63,301 nt of DNA from an uncultured Clostridia bacterium. GTDB lineage: Bacteria > Bacillota > Clostridia > Oscillospirales > Acutalibacteraceae. Location: NCBI GenBank assembly GCA_944380725.1, contig CALWIK010000001.1, positions 1 through 63,301 on the forward strand, given 5' to 3'. Both the position numbers and the translations under genes were made by a program. Under the pieces are notes generated by a model. The model saw only the letters and a program-made list of their open reading frames with translations. It had not been told where the DNA came from and made no database searches. Below, one piece after another: positions 24,488 through 33,155 of the stretch (the stretch's first letter is position 1; every line of letters starts with the position of its first letter).

Positions 24488-25201
24488 GTGAAAAAAATAA
24501 GAATACAAAAAGTTCTTTCTGAATATGGTATAGCATCTAGAAGAAAAGCAGAAGAAATGCTAAAAAGCAAATTAGTCGCCGTAAATGGTAAAATAGCTCA
24601 AATAGGAGATAAAATTGATTTGCAGCAAGACAAAATTTATGTTGCGGGCAAGCCGATTGAGATTGACAAAAAAAAATATTATCTTATGTTGTACAAGCCA
24701 CGTGGTTTTATTTCTACAATGAGGGATGAATTTGGAAGAAAGTGCGTAGCAAACTTAGTTAGAGATATTCCAGCAAGAGTTTATCCTGTAGGAAGGCTGG
24801 ACAAAGACTCTGAAGGGCTATTGCTTATGACAAACGATGGAGATTTTTCAAATGGAATTCTTCATCCCTCTAAAGAGATAGAGAAAAAATATAGGGTAAC
24901 AGTTAAACCTAAAATTACAGAAGATCAATTAATTAAACTTAGCTCTATTACAAAGATAGACGAATATAAAATAAAACCGGCCAAAATAAATGTTTTAAAA
25001 ATAGCTGAAGATAGAACAGTTTTAGAATTTATAATAAAAGAAGGGAAAAATAGACAAATCAGAAAAATGTGTGAGCAAGCAGGTCTTAAAGTTGCAAGAC
25101 TAAAAAGAATTGCGATAGGGAATCTAAAATTAGGAATGCTTCAGCCAGGCAAGTGGAGAGAAATTTTGCCTCAAGAAATAAAGATGCTATTAAAGAAATA
25201 A
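24488..25201 (+). CDS. rluB: Ribosomal large-subunit pseudouridine synthase (RsuA/RluB family)
   Basis: The 237-residue enzyme has an N-terminal S4 domain (IRIQKVLSEYGIASRRKAEEML), the KPRGFIST segment and the catalytic motif GRLDKDSEG with Asp105, and the late EGKNRQIRKM motif. The family isomerises uridine in 23S or 16S rRNA. The GTG at 24488 has GGAGG 5 nt upstream; the frame extends to TTG 24476, which overlaps the ribosome site. The gene lies 14 nt after dac. Confidence 0.92.
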   Translation: MKKIRIQKVLSEYGIASRRKAEEMLKSKLVAVNGKIAQIGDKIDLQQDKIYVAGKPIEIDKKKYYLMLYKPRGFISTMRDEFGRKCVANLVRDIPARVYPVGRLDKDSEGLLLMTNDGDFSNGILHPSKEIEKKYRVTVKPKITEDQLIKLSSITKIDEYKIKPAKINVLKIAEDRTVLEFIIKEGKNRQIRKMCEQAGLKVARLKRIAIGNLKLGMLQPGKWREILPQEIKMLLKK

Positions 25202-25208
25202 AAAATAC

Positions 25209-25236
25209 TTAACTTTTGTTACTTTTTGTTTATAAT
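25209..25236 (+). promoter_or_regulatory. Possible promoter of the biotin carrier gene
   Basis: TTAACT (25209-25214), 16-nt spacer and TATAAT (25231-25236), 32 nt before the gene. The -10 is perfect, the -35 weak. Confidence 0.45.
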
Positions 25237-25267
25237 TTAATTATAAATATTTGCTTGGAGGCCGGAT

Positions 25268-25624
25268 ATGAAACATTTAAAAATTACAGTTGATGGAAAG
25301 ACTTTTGATGTTACAGTAGAAGAGCTCAGTGAGAAAAAAAATGAAAACATAAAGAAAGAACCTATTTCTTGCATGCAAGAAGAGAAAGTAGAAGATATTT
25401 CCTCTATATCTGGAGAAAAAATAATTGTGCCTATGGCAGGAAATATAATAGATGTTAAAGTAGCTACAGGGCAGTTTGTAAAAAAAGGAGACGTGATTGC
25501 AATCATGGAAATTATGAAGATGGAAAATGAGATTGTAGCTACAGTGGATGGCAAAGTCGTCGCGTTACAGGCAAAAAAAGGCCAAAATGTTGCCGCCAAC
25601 CAAATAATCGCCGTTTTAAATTAA
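25268..25624 (+). CDS. Biotin carboxyl carrier protein
   Basis: The 118-residue protein has a variable N-terminal part with a KITVDGKTFDVTVEEL strand set, and a biotinyl domain from about residue 50 with the biotinylation site EIMKMENE (Lys84). It would carry CO2 between the carboxyltransferase encoded next and a partner. It resembles the gamma/biotin subunits of sodium-pumping decarboxylases. It lies 66 nt before the carboxyltransferase gene. The ATG follows GGAGG. Confidence 0.9.
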   Translation: MKHLKITVDGKTFDVTVEELSEKKNENIKKEPISCMQEEKVEDISSISGEKIIVPMAGNIIDVKVATGQFVKKGDVIAIMEIMKMENEIVATVDGKVVALQAKKGQNVAANQIIAVLN

Positions 25625-25705
25625 TTATTATTTGCCCTGATTTAAGATTTGAACGATTGAGGATAACGTGTTATCAAGTTAAAGGCTATTTTGAGGAGTG
25701 AAGCT

Positions 25706-27049
25706 TTGTTGAAGAAAAAAATACTAATAACAGAAACTATTTTACGAGACGCACAACAATCGTTAATTGCGACAAGAATGCCAATAGAAGACATGTTGCC
25801 TATATTAGAAAAATTAGATAAAGTTGGGTTTTATTCATTAGAATGTTGGGGCGGAGCAACGTTTGACTCTTGTCTGAGATATTTAAACGAAGACCCCTGG
25901 GAGCGCCTGAAAACAATAAAAAAATATTGTAAAAACACAAAATTACAAATGTTACTTAGAGGACAAAATGTTTTAGGATATAGACATTATGCGGATGACG
26001 TAGTGGAATATTTTGTACAACGTTCTGCGTATAATGGCATAAATATAATTAGAACATTTGATGCACTGAATGATATAAGAAATTTAAAAACCTCAATTAA
26101 AGCAGCCAAAAAAGAAAATATCCATGTTCAAGCTGCAATAGCATATACTACAGGAGAAGTTTTTACAGAGGAATACTTTGTTAACTATGCAAAGCAATTA
26201 GAGGCTGAAGGTGCAGATTCAATATGCATAAAAGATATGGCAGCATTATTAACGCCCAAAGCTACAATAAATTTGGTAAAGGCGTTAAAAAAAGCTGTTG
26301 AAATACCCATCCAATTGCATACACATTATACATCCGGCTTAGCTTCTATGTGTATTTTAGAAGGAATGGCAGCAGGTGTTGATATTGTAGACACTGCACT
26401 TTCGCCATTTGCACAAGGAACATCTCTTGCACCTACAGAATCTATAGTTGCTGCGCTGCAAGAAAGTGCATATGATACGGAATTAGATCTGATTCTTTTA
26501 AATGAGATTCGTGATTATTTTATAAATCTTAGAGAAAAATATATAGATTCTGGACTGTTAGATCCAAAGCTATTAGTATCTGATACGAAAGCTTTAATTT
26601 ATCAGGTACCAGGCGGGATGTTGTCTAATTTATTATCTCAACTTAAGCAATCTGGCCAAGAAAACAAATTTGAAGAAGTTTTAGCAGAAGTACCCAAAGT
26701 ACGTAAGGATGTGGGCTACCCGCCGTTAGTTACACCGACATCTCAAATTATTGGAGCGCAAGCTTTGTATAATGTTGTTTTAGGGCAGAGATATAAAATG
26801 TGCAGTAATGAATTTAAAGCTTTAGTTGCAGGTAAGTATGGTAGAACTCCGGTTTCAATATCTGCAGAAGTAAAAAAAGAGATTATTGGAGATGCGGATG
26901 TATTGGACTGTAGGCCTGCAGACTTGTTACAGCCTGAGTTAAATAATTTAAAAAAATCAGTAAAAGAATTTTTAAAAACAGAAGATGACGTACTGACATA
27001 TTCTCAATTTCCAGAGATAGCACTAAACTTTTTTAAACATCGCAGTTAA
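25706..27049 (+). CDS. oadA: Oxaloacetate decarboxylase alpha / pyruvate carboxylase B-type carboxyltransferase
   Basis: The 447-residue protein is a HMGL-type TIM barrel: TETILRDAQQSLIATRM at the start, ECWGGATFD, MLLRGQNVLGYRHYADD, the carbamylated lysine segment CIKDMAALL and the metal motif IQLHTHYTSG. A conserved C-terminal domain follows but no biotin domain, which the preceding gene supplies. It transfers carboxyl groups between oxaloacetate or pyruvate and biotin. No membrane beta subunit is in the window, so decarboxylase and carboxylase roles cannot be separated. TTG at 25706 has GAGGAG 7 nt upstream. Confidence 0.88.
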   Translation: MLKKKILITETILRDAQQSLIATRMPIEDMLPILEKLDKVGFYSLECWGGATFDSCLRYLNEDPWERLKTIKKYCKNTKLQMLLRGQNVLGYRHYADDVVEYFVQRSAYNGINIIRTFDALNDIRNLKTSIKAAKKENIHVQAAIAYTTGEVFTEEYFVNYAKQLEAEGADSICIKDMAALLTPKATINLVKALKKAVEIPIQLHTHYTSGLASMCILEGMAAGVDIVDTALSPFAQGTSLAPTESIVAALQESAYDTELDLILLNEIRDYFINLREKYIDSGLLDPKLLVSDTKALIYQVPGGMLSNLLSQLKQSGQENKFEEVLAEVPKVRKDVGYPPLVTPTSQIIGAQALYNVVLGQRYKMCSNEFKALVAGKYGRTPVSISAEVKKEIIGDADVLDCRPADLLQPELNNLKKSVKEFLKTEDDVLTYSQFPEIALNFFKHRS

Positions 27050-27058
27050 AGCTAAAGG

Positions 27059-27089
27059 CTACCGATTGATTAAACGGTAGATCTTTTTA
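27059..27089. terminator. Terminator between the carboxyltransferase and the rhamnose operon
   Basis: CTACCG (27059-27064) pairs with CGGTAG (27075-27080), then ATCTTTTTATTT. It serves the plus-strand gene and may also end the convergent minus-strand operon. Confidence 0.75.
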
Positions 27090-27090
27090 T

Positions 27091-27786
27091 TTAATGCAAC
27101 AATAAAGAATATATCAACTTTATTCTAAATTTAATCATGTTTAATAAATTTTTATTTTTAAATCTGCTAGCGTTAGAAGAATGTCGGCGATACTTGATTA
27201 AAGGAGTATCTATAAAAGCGATAGAACGTTTTTTTTCTGCCATTAAGCCTATCCATTGATCGTGCATAGGAATATTTTTGGGAAAAGGTATAACATTTTT
27301 TAAAAAATCTCGTTTTAAAGCCATGCAACAACCAATATAAGAGTTATGTAAAATATTAAATAAGAAACCGCGATGACAATGTCTTATTTTAAAAAAAGAT
27401 GAAAATTTAACCTCATTTTTTTCACCAATAACCATGCAATCATGTAAAATGACATCGACATTTAAATTTTTAAAAGTTTTAATTACCTCATAAACCTTAT
27501 TGTCAAACCAAATATCATCCTGATCGCTTAAGAATATATAATCATTTTTGCAATGTCTAAGAGCGTTTTCAAAGTTTTTTACAATACCTGAAGATGCCCC
27601 ATAAAAAATTTTAATTCGGCTATCACGAACAGCAAGATCCGATATTATGCGATATGTGTTGTCTGAACTTTTATCATAAGATATAACAAGTTCATCATTG
27701 CATCCAAGCTGATTCAAAATAGATAAAATTTGTTCTTTAATATATTTTTCTCCGTTATAAACGGCCATAGCAACCGAAACTCCCAT
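27091..27786 (-). CDS. Glycosyltransferase family 2 (last gene of the rhamnose operon)
   Basis: The 231-residue protein has the GT2 start SVAMAVYNGEKYIKEQILSI, FLSDQDDIWFD (the DxD metal site) and IPMHDQWIGLMAE with a conserved His-Asp; this subtype is common among rhamnosyltransferases. It would add one sugar to a cell-wall polysaccharide. ATG at 27786 has AAAGGTG 6-8 nt upstream; the frame runs to a GTG at 27795. It is the distal gene of the minus-strand operon, 16 nt after rfbC. Confidence 0.85.
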   Translation of the reverse strand: MGVSVAMAVYNGEKYIKEQILSILNQLGCNDELVISYDKSSDNTYRIISDLAVRDSRIKIFYGASSGIVKNFENALRHCKNDYIFLSDQDDIWFDNKVYEVIKTFKNLNVDVILHDCMVIGEKNEVKFSSFFKIRHCHRGFLFNILHNSYIGCCMALKRDFLKNVIPFPKNIPMHDQWIGLMAEKKRSIAFIDTPLIKYRRHSSNASRFKNKNLLNMIKFRIKLIYSLLLH

Positions 27787-27802
27787 ATTTTGCACCTTTA
27801 AT

Positions 27803-28351
27803 CTAAAAAATCTCTTTAAAAGATGGCAGTTTAAGATCTTTTAAAGAAAGTGAAATTTTCATATCATTATTAATGGGCCAATTTATATTGATGTCAGGAT
27901 CGTTATAAATTATACCAGATTCATTTTCAGGGTCATAAAAGTCTGTACATTTATAAACGAACTCTGCATTATCAGATAGAACCAAAAAGCCATGTGCAAA
28001 ACCGGCAGGAATATATAGTTGACGTTTATTTTTAGCACTTAGAACAGCACCAACCCATTTTCCAAATGTAACACGATCAGCACGCAAATCCACACCAACG
28101 TCAAAAACTTTGCCACTTATCACTCTAACCAATTTCCCTTGAGGTTTTTTGGTTTGAAAGTGTAAACCACGCAAAACTCCTTTTTTAGATTTTGACTGAT
28201 TATCTTGAACAAATTTTACATCTATACCGCCTTTTTTAAATTCATCATAACGGTAAGTTTCAAAAAAGTATCCCCGATCATCTTCAAAAACAGTAGGTTC
28301 AATTATAAACATGCCATCAAGTTCTGTTTTTATAAATTTAAAATTACTCAT
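27803..28351 (-). CDS. rfbC: dTDP-4-dehydrorhamnose 3,5-epimerase
   Basis: The 182-residue enzyme performs the third step of dTDP-L-rhamnose synthesis. It has DDRGYFFETYRYDEF, FVQDNQSKSKKGVLRGLHFQ with the catalytic His in RGLHFQ, and the IPAGFAHGF loop. ATG at 28351 gives the normal family N terminus; a GTG at 28369 would add six residues. It lies between two glycosyltransferases in the operon. The upstream ribosome site is weak, so coupling with the preceding gene is likely. Confidence 0.93.
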   Translation of the reverse strand: MSNFKFIKTELDGMFIIEPTVFEDDRGYFFETYRYDEFKKGGIDVKFVQDNQSKSKKGVLRGLHFQTKKPQGKLVRVISGKVFDVGVDLRADRVTFGKWVGAVLSAKNKRQLYIPAGFAHGFLVLSDNAEFVYKCTDFYDPENESGIIYNDPDININWPINNDMKISLSLKDLKLPSFKEIF

Positions 28352-28375
28352 AAAGTTAAAAATCACCACGCTATT

Positions 28376-29356
28376 TTACTTTTTAAAAACACAAAAAATA
28401 TCTGCCAATCTACCCTTAAAAGTAACAGATTTTAGATATGTGCTAGAATATTTATAAAGGCTCAAAATTTTGCGTAAACTTTTTTCTTGCAAAGCTTCCA
28501 AACGATTTTTAGCAAACTTAATACTTTCATTTAAGACATTTAATTTATCTTCCGACAACAAATATTGATAAATAGTCAATGCTTTAAGATAAGAGTAAAT
28601 TTTTTTGGCGTTATTTAGCCTAAAGTTATATGATGCTAATTTCTTTTTAGAATTTTTTTCAGTAAATTGAGGTATTCCAATTGTATTTCCAGAATGTATA
28701 CGATAATTTATCAAAGGGGTATTAAAGAAGTATAGTCCATCCAAAAAAGAAGCAATCATAGCAAGTTCCCAATCGTGAACGCAAATGCTCTTAGTTTTTT
28801 CAATAAAAATATCCCGAACTTCTCTAGTAAACGCAAGCGTGCATCCAGGAGAAATATTATAGTTGCATATAGTTGATAAATTTATTTTTACAGTTTCAAA
28901 AGGTATAATTCTAAACTTAATAAGATTATTATTTGAGTGTAGAGGGTTCTTATATTTTTTTATAAAAAGATCGTGCTCATCAATGACATTAAAACTAGAG
29001 TAAAGTGCTTTTACACGTCCATCAGATTCAAATCGATTTAACATAGAATCAATTTTAGTTTTATACCAAACATCATCCTGATCACACAAAAAAATAACGT
29101 CTCCAGTAGTTTTTTCAATAGCACTTTTAAAGCTTTTAAAGAAACCGATATTTTTTTTATTAACAAAAAAATGCCAATTCAATAATTTATTTTTTTCTAT
29201 AAAATTTTTAATAATATTTGCAGTTTTATCAGTTGAAGCATCATCTATAATTATGACCTCATCAATGGGTCTTCGCTGAGAAAGCAGAGAATTAAGCTGT
29301 CTAGAAATATATTTTTCACCATTATACGTTGCAATAGCAACAGACACCTTGCTCAT
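28376..29356 (-). CDS. Glycosyltransferase family 2
   Basis: The roughly 326-residue protein starts SKVSVAIATYNGEKYISRQL, has IIDDASTDKT, FLCDQDDVWYKTKI (DxD) and CVHDWELAMIASF, the same subtype as the gene at 27091 but with an extra C-terminal helical part. ATG at 29356 is used: it follows one base after the rfbB stop, with GGTGA inside the rfbB end as ribosome site. Acceptor and donor are unknown; dTDP-rhamnose is the likely donor from context. Confidence 0.85.
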   Translation of the reverse strand: MSKVSVAIATYNGEKYISRQLNSLLSQRRPIDEVIIIDDASTDKTANIIKNFIEKNKLLNWHFFVNKKNIGFFKSFKSAIEKTTGDVIFLCDQDDVWYKTKIDSMLNRFESDGRVKALYSSFNVIDEHDLFIKKYKNPLHSNNNLIKFRIIPFETVKINLSTICNYNISPGCTLAFTREVRDIFIEKTKSICVHDWELAMIASFLDGLYFFNTPLINYRIHSGNTIGIPQFTEKNSKKKLASYNFRLNNAKKIYSYLKALTIYQYLLSEDKLNVLNESIKFAKNRLEALQEKSLRKILSLYKYSSTYLKSVTFKGRLADIFCVFKK

Positions 29357-29357
29357 A

Positions 29358-30416
29358 TTAATTTTCACCATATATTCTTTTATAATAGTTTTTATATTGA
29401 CCGTTTGTAATATTTTTCATCCAAGATTTATTATTAAGATACCAATCTATAGTAGTTTTGATCCCAACATCAAAAGTAGTTTCTGGTTTCCATCCCAAGT
29501 CGTTATATATTTTATCAGGACAAATTCCATAACGCTTGTCGTGGCCTTTTCTGTCTTTAACAAATTTAATTAAAGATTCTTCAACAGAGACATCAACATT
29601 TTCTTTTATATAAGATACAATAAATTTAACAATGTCAATATTAGTTCGTTCGTTGTGGCCACCAATATTATAAATCTCTCCGATTTTGCCTTTCTTTAAG
29701 ACCAAGTCGATGGCTTTGCAATGGTCCTCAACATATAACCAATCTCGAATATTTAAGCCATCTCCATAAACAGGCAAATTTTTATGATTTAAAGCATTAT
29801 TTATCATCAAAGGAATCAATTTTTCAGGGAATTGATAAGGGCCGTAATTATTTGAGCAGCGAGTAATATTAACCGGAAATTTATATGTATCGAAATATGC
29901 CTTAATAATCAAGTCAGCACTTGCCTTGCTTGCCGAATATGGGCTGTGCGGACAAAGAGGTGTGGTTTCAAAGAAATACCCAGTTTTACCAAGAGAACCA
30001 TAAACCTCATCTGTTGAAATTTGCAAAAATTTGCAACCATCACGATATACGTCTTCATCAACTGACCAATACTTTTTAGAAATATTCAAAAGATTAACGG
30101 TGCCTTCTATATTAGTTTTAACAAAGGTTTCAGGGTCATTAATACTTCTATCCACATGACTTTCAGCTGCAAAATTAACAATGTAGTCAATATTGTACTG
30201 CTTAAAGATATTTTCAATAGCAACTTTATCACAAATATCCGCATGAATAAATTTATAATTTTTATTTTTCTCAATATCTTTTAAATTCTCAAGATTACCA
30301 GCATAAGTCAGCTTGTCAACGTTAATAAGATTTATGTTATTATATTTTTTTATCATATATTGAATAAAATTTGAACCAATAAAGCCTGCGCCACCGGTTA
30401 TCAAAAAAGTTTTCAT
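29358..30416 (-). CDS. rfbB: dTDP-glucose 4,6-dehydratase
   Basis: The 352-residue short-chain dehydrogenase-type enzyme has the NAD motif TGGAGFIGSNF (near residue 6), NFAAESHVDRSI, STDEVYGSL and the YSASKASAD active-site segment with Tyr-x3-Lys. It converts dTDP-glucose to the 4-keto-6-deoxy sugar, the second step towards dTDP-rhamnose. ATG at 30416 follows GGAGG; it overlaps the rfbD stop by 4 nt. A longer frame to 30470 has no ribosome site. Confidence 0.96.
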   Translation of the reverse strand: MKTFLITGGAGFIGSNFIQYMIKKYNNINLINVDKLTYAGNLENLKDIEKNKNYKFIHADICDKVAIENIFKQYNIDYIVNFAAESHVDRSINDPETFVKTNIEGTVNLLNISKKYWSVDEDVYRDGCKFLQISTDEVYGSLGKTGYFFETTPLCPHSPYSASKASADLIIKAYFDTYKFPVNITRCSNNYGPYQFPEKLIPLMINNALNHKNLPVYGDGLNIRDWLYVEDHCKAIDLVLKKGKIGEIYNIGGHNERTNIDIVKFIVSYIKENVDVSVEESLIKFVKDRKGHDKRYGICPDKIYNDLGWKPETTFDVGIKTTIDWYLNNKSWMKNITNGQYKNYYKRIYGEN

Positions 30417-31309
30417 AACTTGTCCTCCGTTTTTAATCTGTTTATATAACTCCAAAGAGCCTCTTGCCAAGGTCGCATTTCATCACCGACCGTACACCGT
30501 AGCATTAAATTATCAAGCATAGAATACTTGGGGCGTTTAGCAGATCGAGAGATTTCTTGAGTGGAGCAAGGTTCTACCTGACAATTTAGTCCAGCATATT
30601 TAACAATTAAAGAAGCAAAATCGAACCAAGAAGCCTGTGTGCCATTTCCTGAGCAATGATATATTCCATAATTTTCAGTACAAGCGATTTTTAATATATG
30701 GTATGCTAGATCATTAGTATTTGTAGGGGTTCCAACTTGGTCATTAACAACTTTTATCTGTTCTTTTTCTTTAGCAAGACTTAATATAGTTTTAACAAAG
30801 TTATTACCGTTGTATCCATATAGCCAGGATGTACGAATTATAAAAAAATTATCTGCTTGAGCCCGAACATATTTTTCGCCCAAAAGTTTAGACTTGCCAT
30901 AAATCCCACAAGGGGCGCAGATATCCCACTCACAATAAGGCACAGAGCTATTGCCCGAAAAAACATAATCGGTAGAGATATGTACAAGTTTTGCATTGAT
31001 ATTTTTGCAAGCTTTTGCAAGATAAGAAGCTCCCATAGCATTTACTTTCATAGCAAGTTCTAGATTAGTTTCGCAAGCATCAACATTAGTAAACGCTGCG
31101 CAATTTATAACGATATCTGGCTGAAGCTTTTCAAAAACGCATGCAATATTTTGTTCACTTGAAATATCAAGAGCATTACTATCTGTAGCAATGATGTCAC
31201 ATTTACAGTATAGTTTGTCAATTGATCCGATTTCACTTGATTTATTTTTTAAAACAGAAATCAGTTCGCTTCCAAGCTGACCATTTGCACCGGTTATAAG
31301 TATTTTCAA
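30413..31309 (-). CDS. rfbD: dTDP-4-dehydrorhamnose reductase
   Basis: The 298-residue enzyme catalyses the last step to dTDP-L-rhamnose. It has LITGANGQLGSELI, NCAAFTNVDACE, HISTDYVFSG, and YGKSKLLGE (Tyr-x3-Lys) and RTSWLYGYNGNNFV. The start is TTG at 31309, 7 nt after GGAGGAG. It lies between rfbA and rfbB with a 32-nt gap and a 4-nt overlap respectively. Confidence 0.96.
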   Translation of the reverse strand: MKILITGANGQLGSELISVLKNKSSEIGSIDKLYCKCDIIATDSNALDISSEQNIACVFEKLQPDIVINCAAFTNVDACETNLELAMKVNAMGASYLAKACKNINAKLVHISTDYVFSGNSSVPYCEWDICAPCGIYGKSKLLGEKYVRAQADNFFIIRTSWLYGYNGNNFVKTILSLAKEKEQIKVVNDQVGTPTNTNDLAYHILKIACTENYGIYHCSGNGTQASWFDFASLIVKYAGLNCQVEPCSTQEISRSAKRPKYSMLDNLMLRCTVGDEMRPWQEALWSYINRLKTEDKL

Positions 31310-31341
31310 AAAAACTCCTCCGAATAATTTAAAATCTAAAT

Positions 31342-32214
31342 TTAATTATCTTCTTTTGATATTTTATAAAGATACTGACCATATTCAGTCTTTCTTAAGG
31401 GTTCAGCTAATTTTAATAATTGTTCTTTATTTATAAATCGCTTCCTATAAGCAATTTCTTCTATACAAGAAATATAAAGTCCCTGACGGGTTTGTACAGT
31501 TTCAACAAAATTAGCAGCAGCCAACATAGCTCTATGGGTTCCGCTATCTAACCAAGCCATGCCCCGACCAAAAAGCTCAACTTTTAATTTTTTTTGTTTT
31601 AAATATTCATTATTTACAGAAGTAATTTCCAATTCACCTCGTGCTGAAGGTTTAACATTTTTAGCGATTTCAATAACATTATTATCATAAAAATACAACC
31701 CAGGAATAGCGTAATTTGACTTTGGATTTGAAGGTTTTTCTTCAATAGACAACACATTCCCTTCACAATCGAACTCAACAACACCAAATTCACTAGGGTT
31801 ACTAACATGATACCCAAAGATAGTAGCGCCTTCTTTGCGAGCAGCAGCTTTTTGCAAACGACTACTAAAGCTGTAGCCATAGAAAATATTGTCACCCAAA
31901 ATAAGGCAAACATTATCATGGCCAATAAAGCCTTTTCCCAAAATAAAGGCTTCAGCAAGGCCACGGGGCTCTTTTTGTACAACATATTCAAAGTTAATAC
32001 CAAGTTTAGAGCCATCACCTAATAAATCTTTATACAGTGGAAGATCACGTTCTGTAGATATTATAAGAATTTCTCGTATATTTGATAGCAATAAAGTAGA
32101 CAATGGATAATAGATCATTGGTTTATCAAAAACTGTCAACAATTGTTTAGAAACAGCCAAAGTAGATGGATAAAGCCTAGTTCCGGAGCCTCCAGCTAAA
32201 ATAATGCCTTTCAT
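31342..32214 (-). CDS. rfbA: Glucose-1-phosphate thymidylyltransferase
   Basis: The 290-residue nucleotidyltransferase opens [20 protein letters not shown], with [19 protein letters not shown] and [14 protein letters not shown]. It makes dTDP-glucose from dTTP and glucose-1-phosphate, committing sugar to rhamnose. The ATG at 32214 overlaps the upstream glycosyltransferase stop (TGATG) with GGAGG inside that gene's end, so translation is coupled. Confidence 0.96.
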   Translation of the reverse strand: MKGIILAGGSGTRLYPSTLAVSKQLLTVFDKPMIYYPLSTLLLSNIREILIISTERDLPLYKDLLGDGSKLGINFEYVVQKEPRGLAEAFILGKGFIGHDNVCLILGDNIFYGYSFSSRLQKAAARKEGATIFGYHVSNPSEFGVVEFDCEGNVLSIEEKPSNPKSNYAIPGLYFYDNNVIEIAKNVKPSARGELEITSVNNEYLKQKKLKVELFGRGMAWLDSGTHRAMLAAANFVETVQTRQGLYISCIEEIAYRKRFINKEQLLKLAEPLRKTEYGQYLYKISKEDN

Positions 32215-32993
32215 CAATCGAAACCTCCATTTTTTTTATGCCATTTTTTAAAATATTTTATCATAGAAATAACGTGAGTACACAAATAATTTAATTTTTT
32301 AGAACTAGTTCGTTCCCAAATATGTGTAGCATAAAACCCAGGATGCAATATAGTCTTGCCATATTTTTTAGCTCTTCTAGTCAAGTCAGCGTCTTCAAAA
32401 TACATAAAGAACCGCTCATCAAAACCATGTAATTTTTTAAAGACTTCTGTTTTAATCATAATAAAACATCCGCTACAAAAATTGACTTCCGTAGGATCTT
32501 TAAAAAATTTTTTTCTGCAAGTATACTCATCGCGCCAGATTTTAAAAAGTCCGCCAAAGCGCTCAAGTCTACCACTTATTAAATATTTAAATTTAGGAGT
32601 CAGCTTTGGCAAATCCTGAACAGACCCGTCTTCATTTAGAATTTGAGGTGTAACAATAGCTACATCAGGGTTATTCTGAATATAGTTAGAAAGACCATCA
32701 AAAATATTTGAATTAAATGTGATATCGGGATTTAAAATTACATGAAAATCCGAGTCTAATTTATTTAAGACCTGGTTGTGTCCATAGCCAAACCCTTTAT
32801 TCTGAGGTAAAACAATCAAGTTTATTTGAGGGAAATTATTTTTAACAAGATCCACAGTTTTGTCAGAAGAATTTTCATCAATAACAAAAGTTTCAATAAT
32901 AAAATTTTCAGAATATTTATAAATGCATTTAAGAACAGATAAAATGTTATTCTCATTATTATAAGTAACAATACAAACAGATATTTTTTTCAT
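32214..32993 (-). CDS. Glycosyltransferase family 2, rhamnosyltransferase-like
   Basis: The 259-residue protein has [55 protein letters not shown] and [26 protein letters not shown]. This pattern matches WbbL-like rhamnosyltransferases that start wall polysaccharides. It is the first gene of the minus-strand operon, behind the promoter at 33028-33056, with GAGG before the ATG. Confidence 0.88.
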   Translation of the reverse strand: MKKISVCIVTYNNENNILSVLKCIYKYSENFIIETFVIDENSSDKTVDLVKNNFPQINLIVLPQNKGFGYGHNQVLNKLDSDFHVILNPDITFNSNIFDGLSNYIQNNPDVAIVTPQILNEDGSVQDLPKLTPKFKYLISGRLERFGGLFKIWRDEYTCRKKFFKDPTEVNFCSGCFIMIKTEVFKKLHGFDERFFMYFEDADLTRRAKKYGKTILHPGFYATHIWERTSSKKLNYLCTHVISMIKYFKKWHKKNGGFD

Positions 32994-33027
32994 TTAAGCC
33001 TCTTTTAACGACATATTTACATAGAAA

Positions 33028-33056
33028 ATTTTATAATAAGTAATAACCAGTGTCAA
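33028..33056 (-). promoter_or_regulatory. Promoter of the rhamnose/glycosyltransferase operon
   Basis: On the minus strand a perfect TTGACA (33051-33056) and TAAAAT (33028-33033) are 17 nt apart; a TATAAA two bases nearer is also possible. It is divergent from the proS promoter. Confidence 0.75.
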
Positions 33057-33083
33057 GCTTAAAAAATATAAGAGCTAACGCTA

Positions 33084-33112
33084 TTGAAAAAGCTGCTAAA
33101 AAATGATAAAAT
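33084..33112 (+). promoter_or_regulatory. Promoter of proS
   Basis: TTGAAA (33084-33089), 17-nt spacer, extended -10 TGA-TAAAAT (33107-33112). It lies 44 nt before proS. Confidence 0.65.
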
Positions 33113-33155
33113 TAAAGTAATTTGAATTCGAGATTGTAAGGAGATCTTTACTGCT

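Noticed and set aside
30838-32022. Several frames of 60-130 codons overlapping rfbA and rfbD
   Set aside because: They lie fully within well-supported genes in other frames, have no ribosome sites and no recognisable domains.
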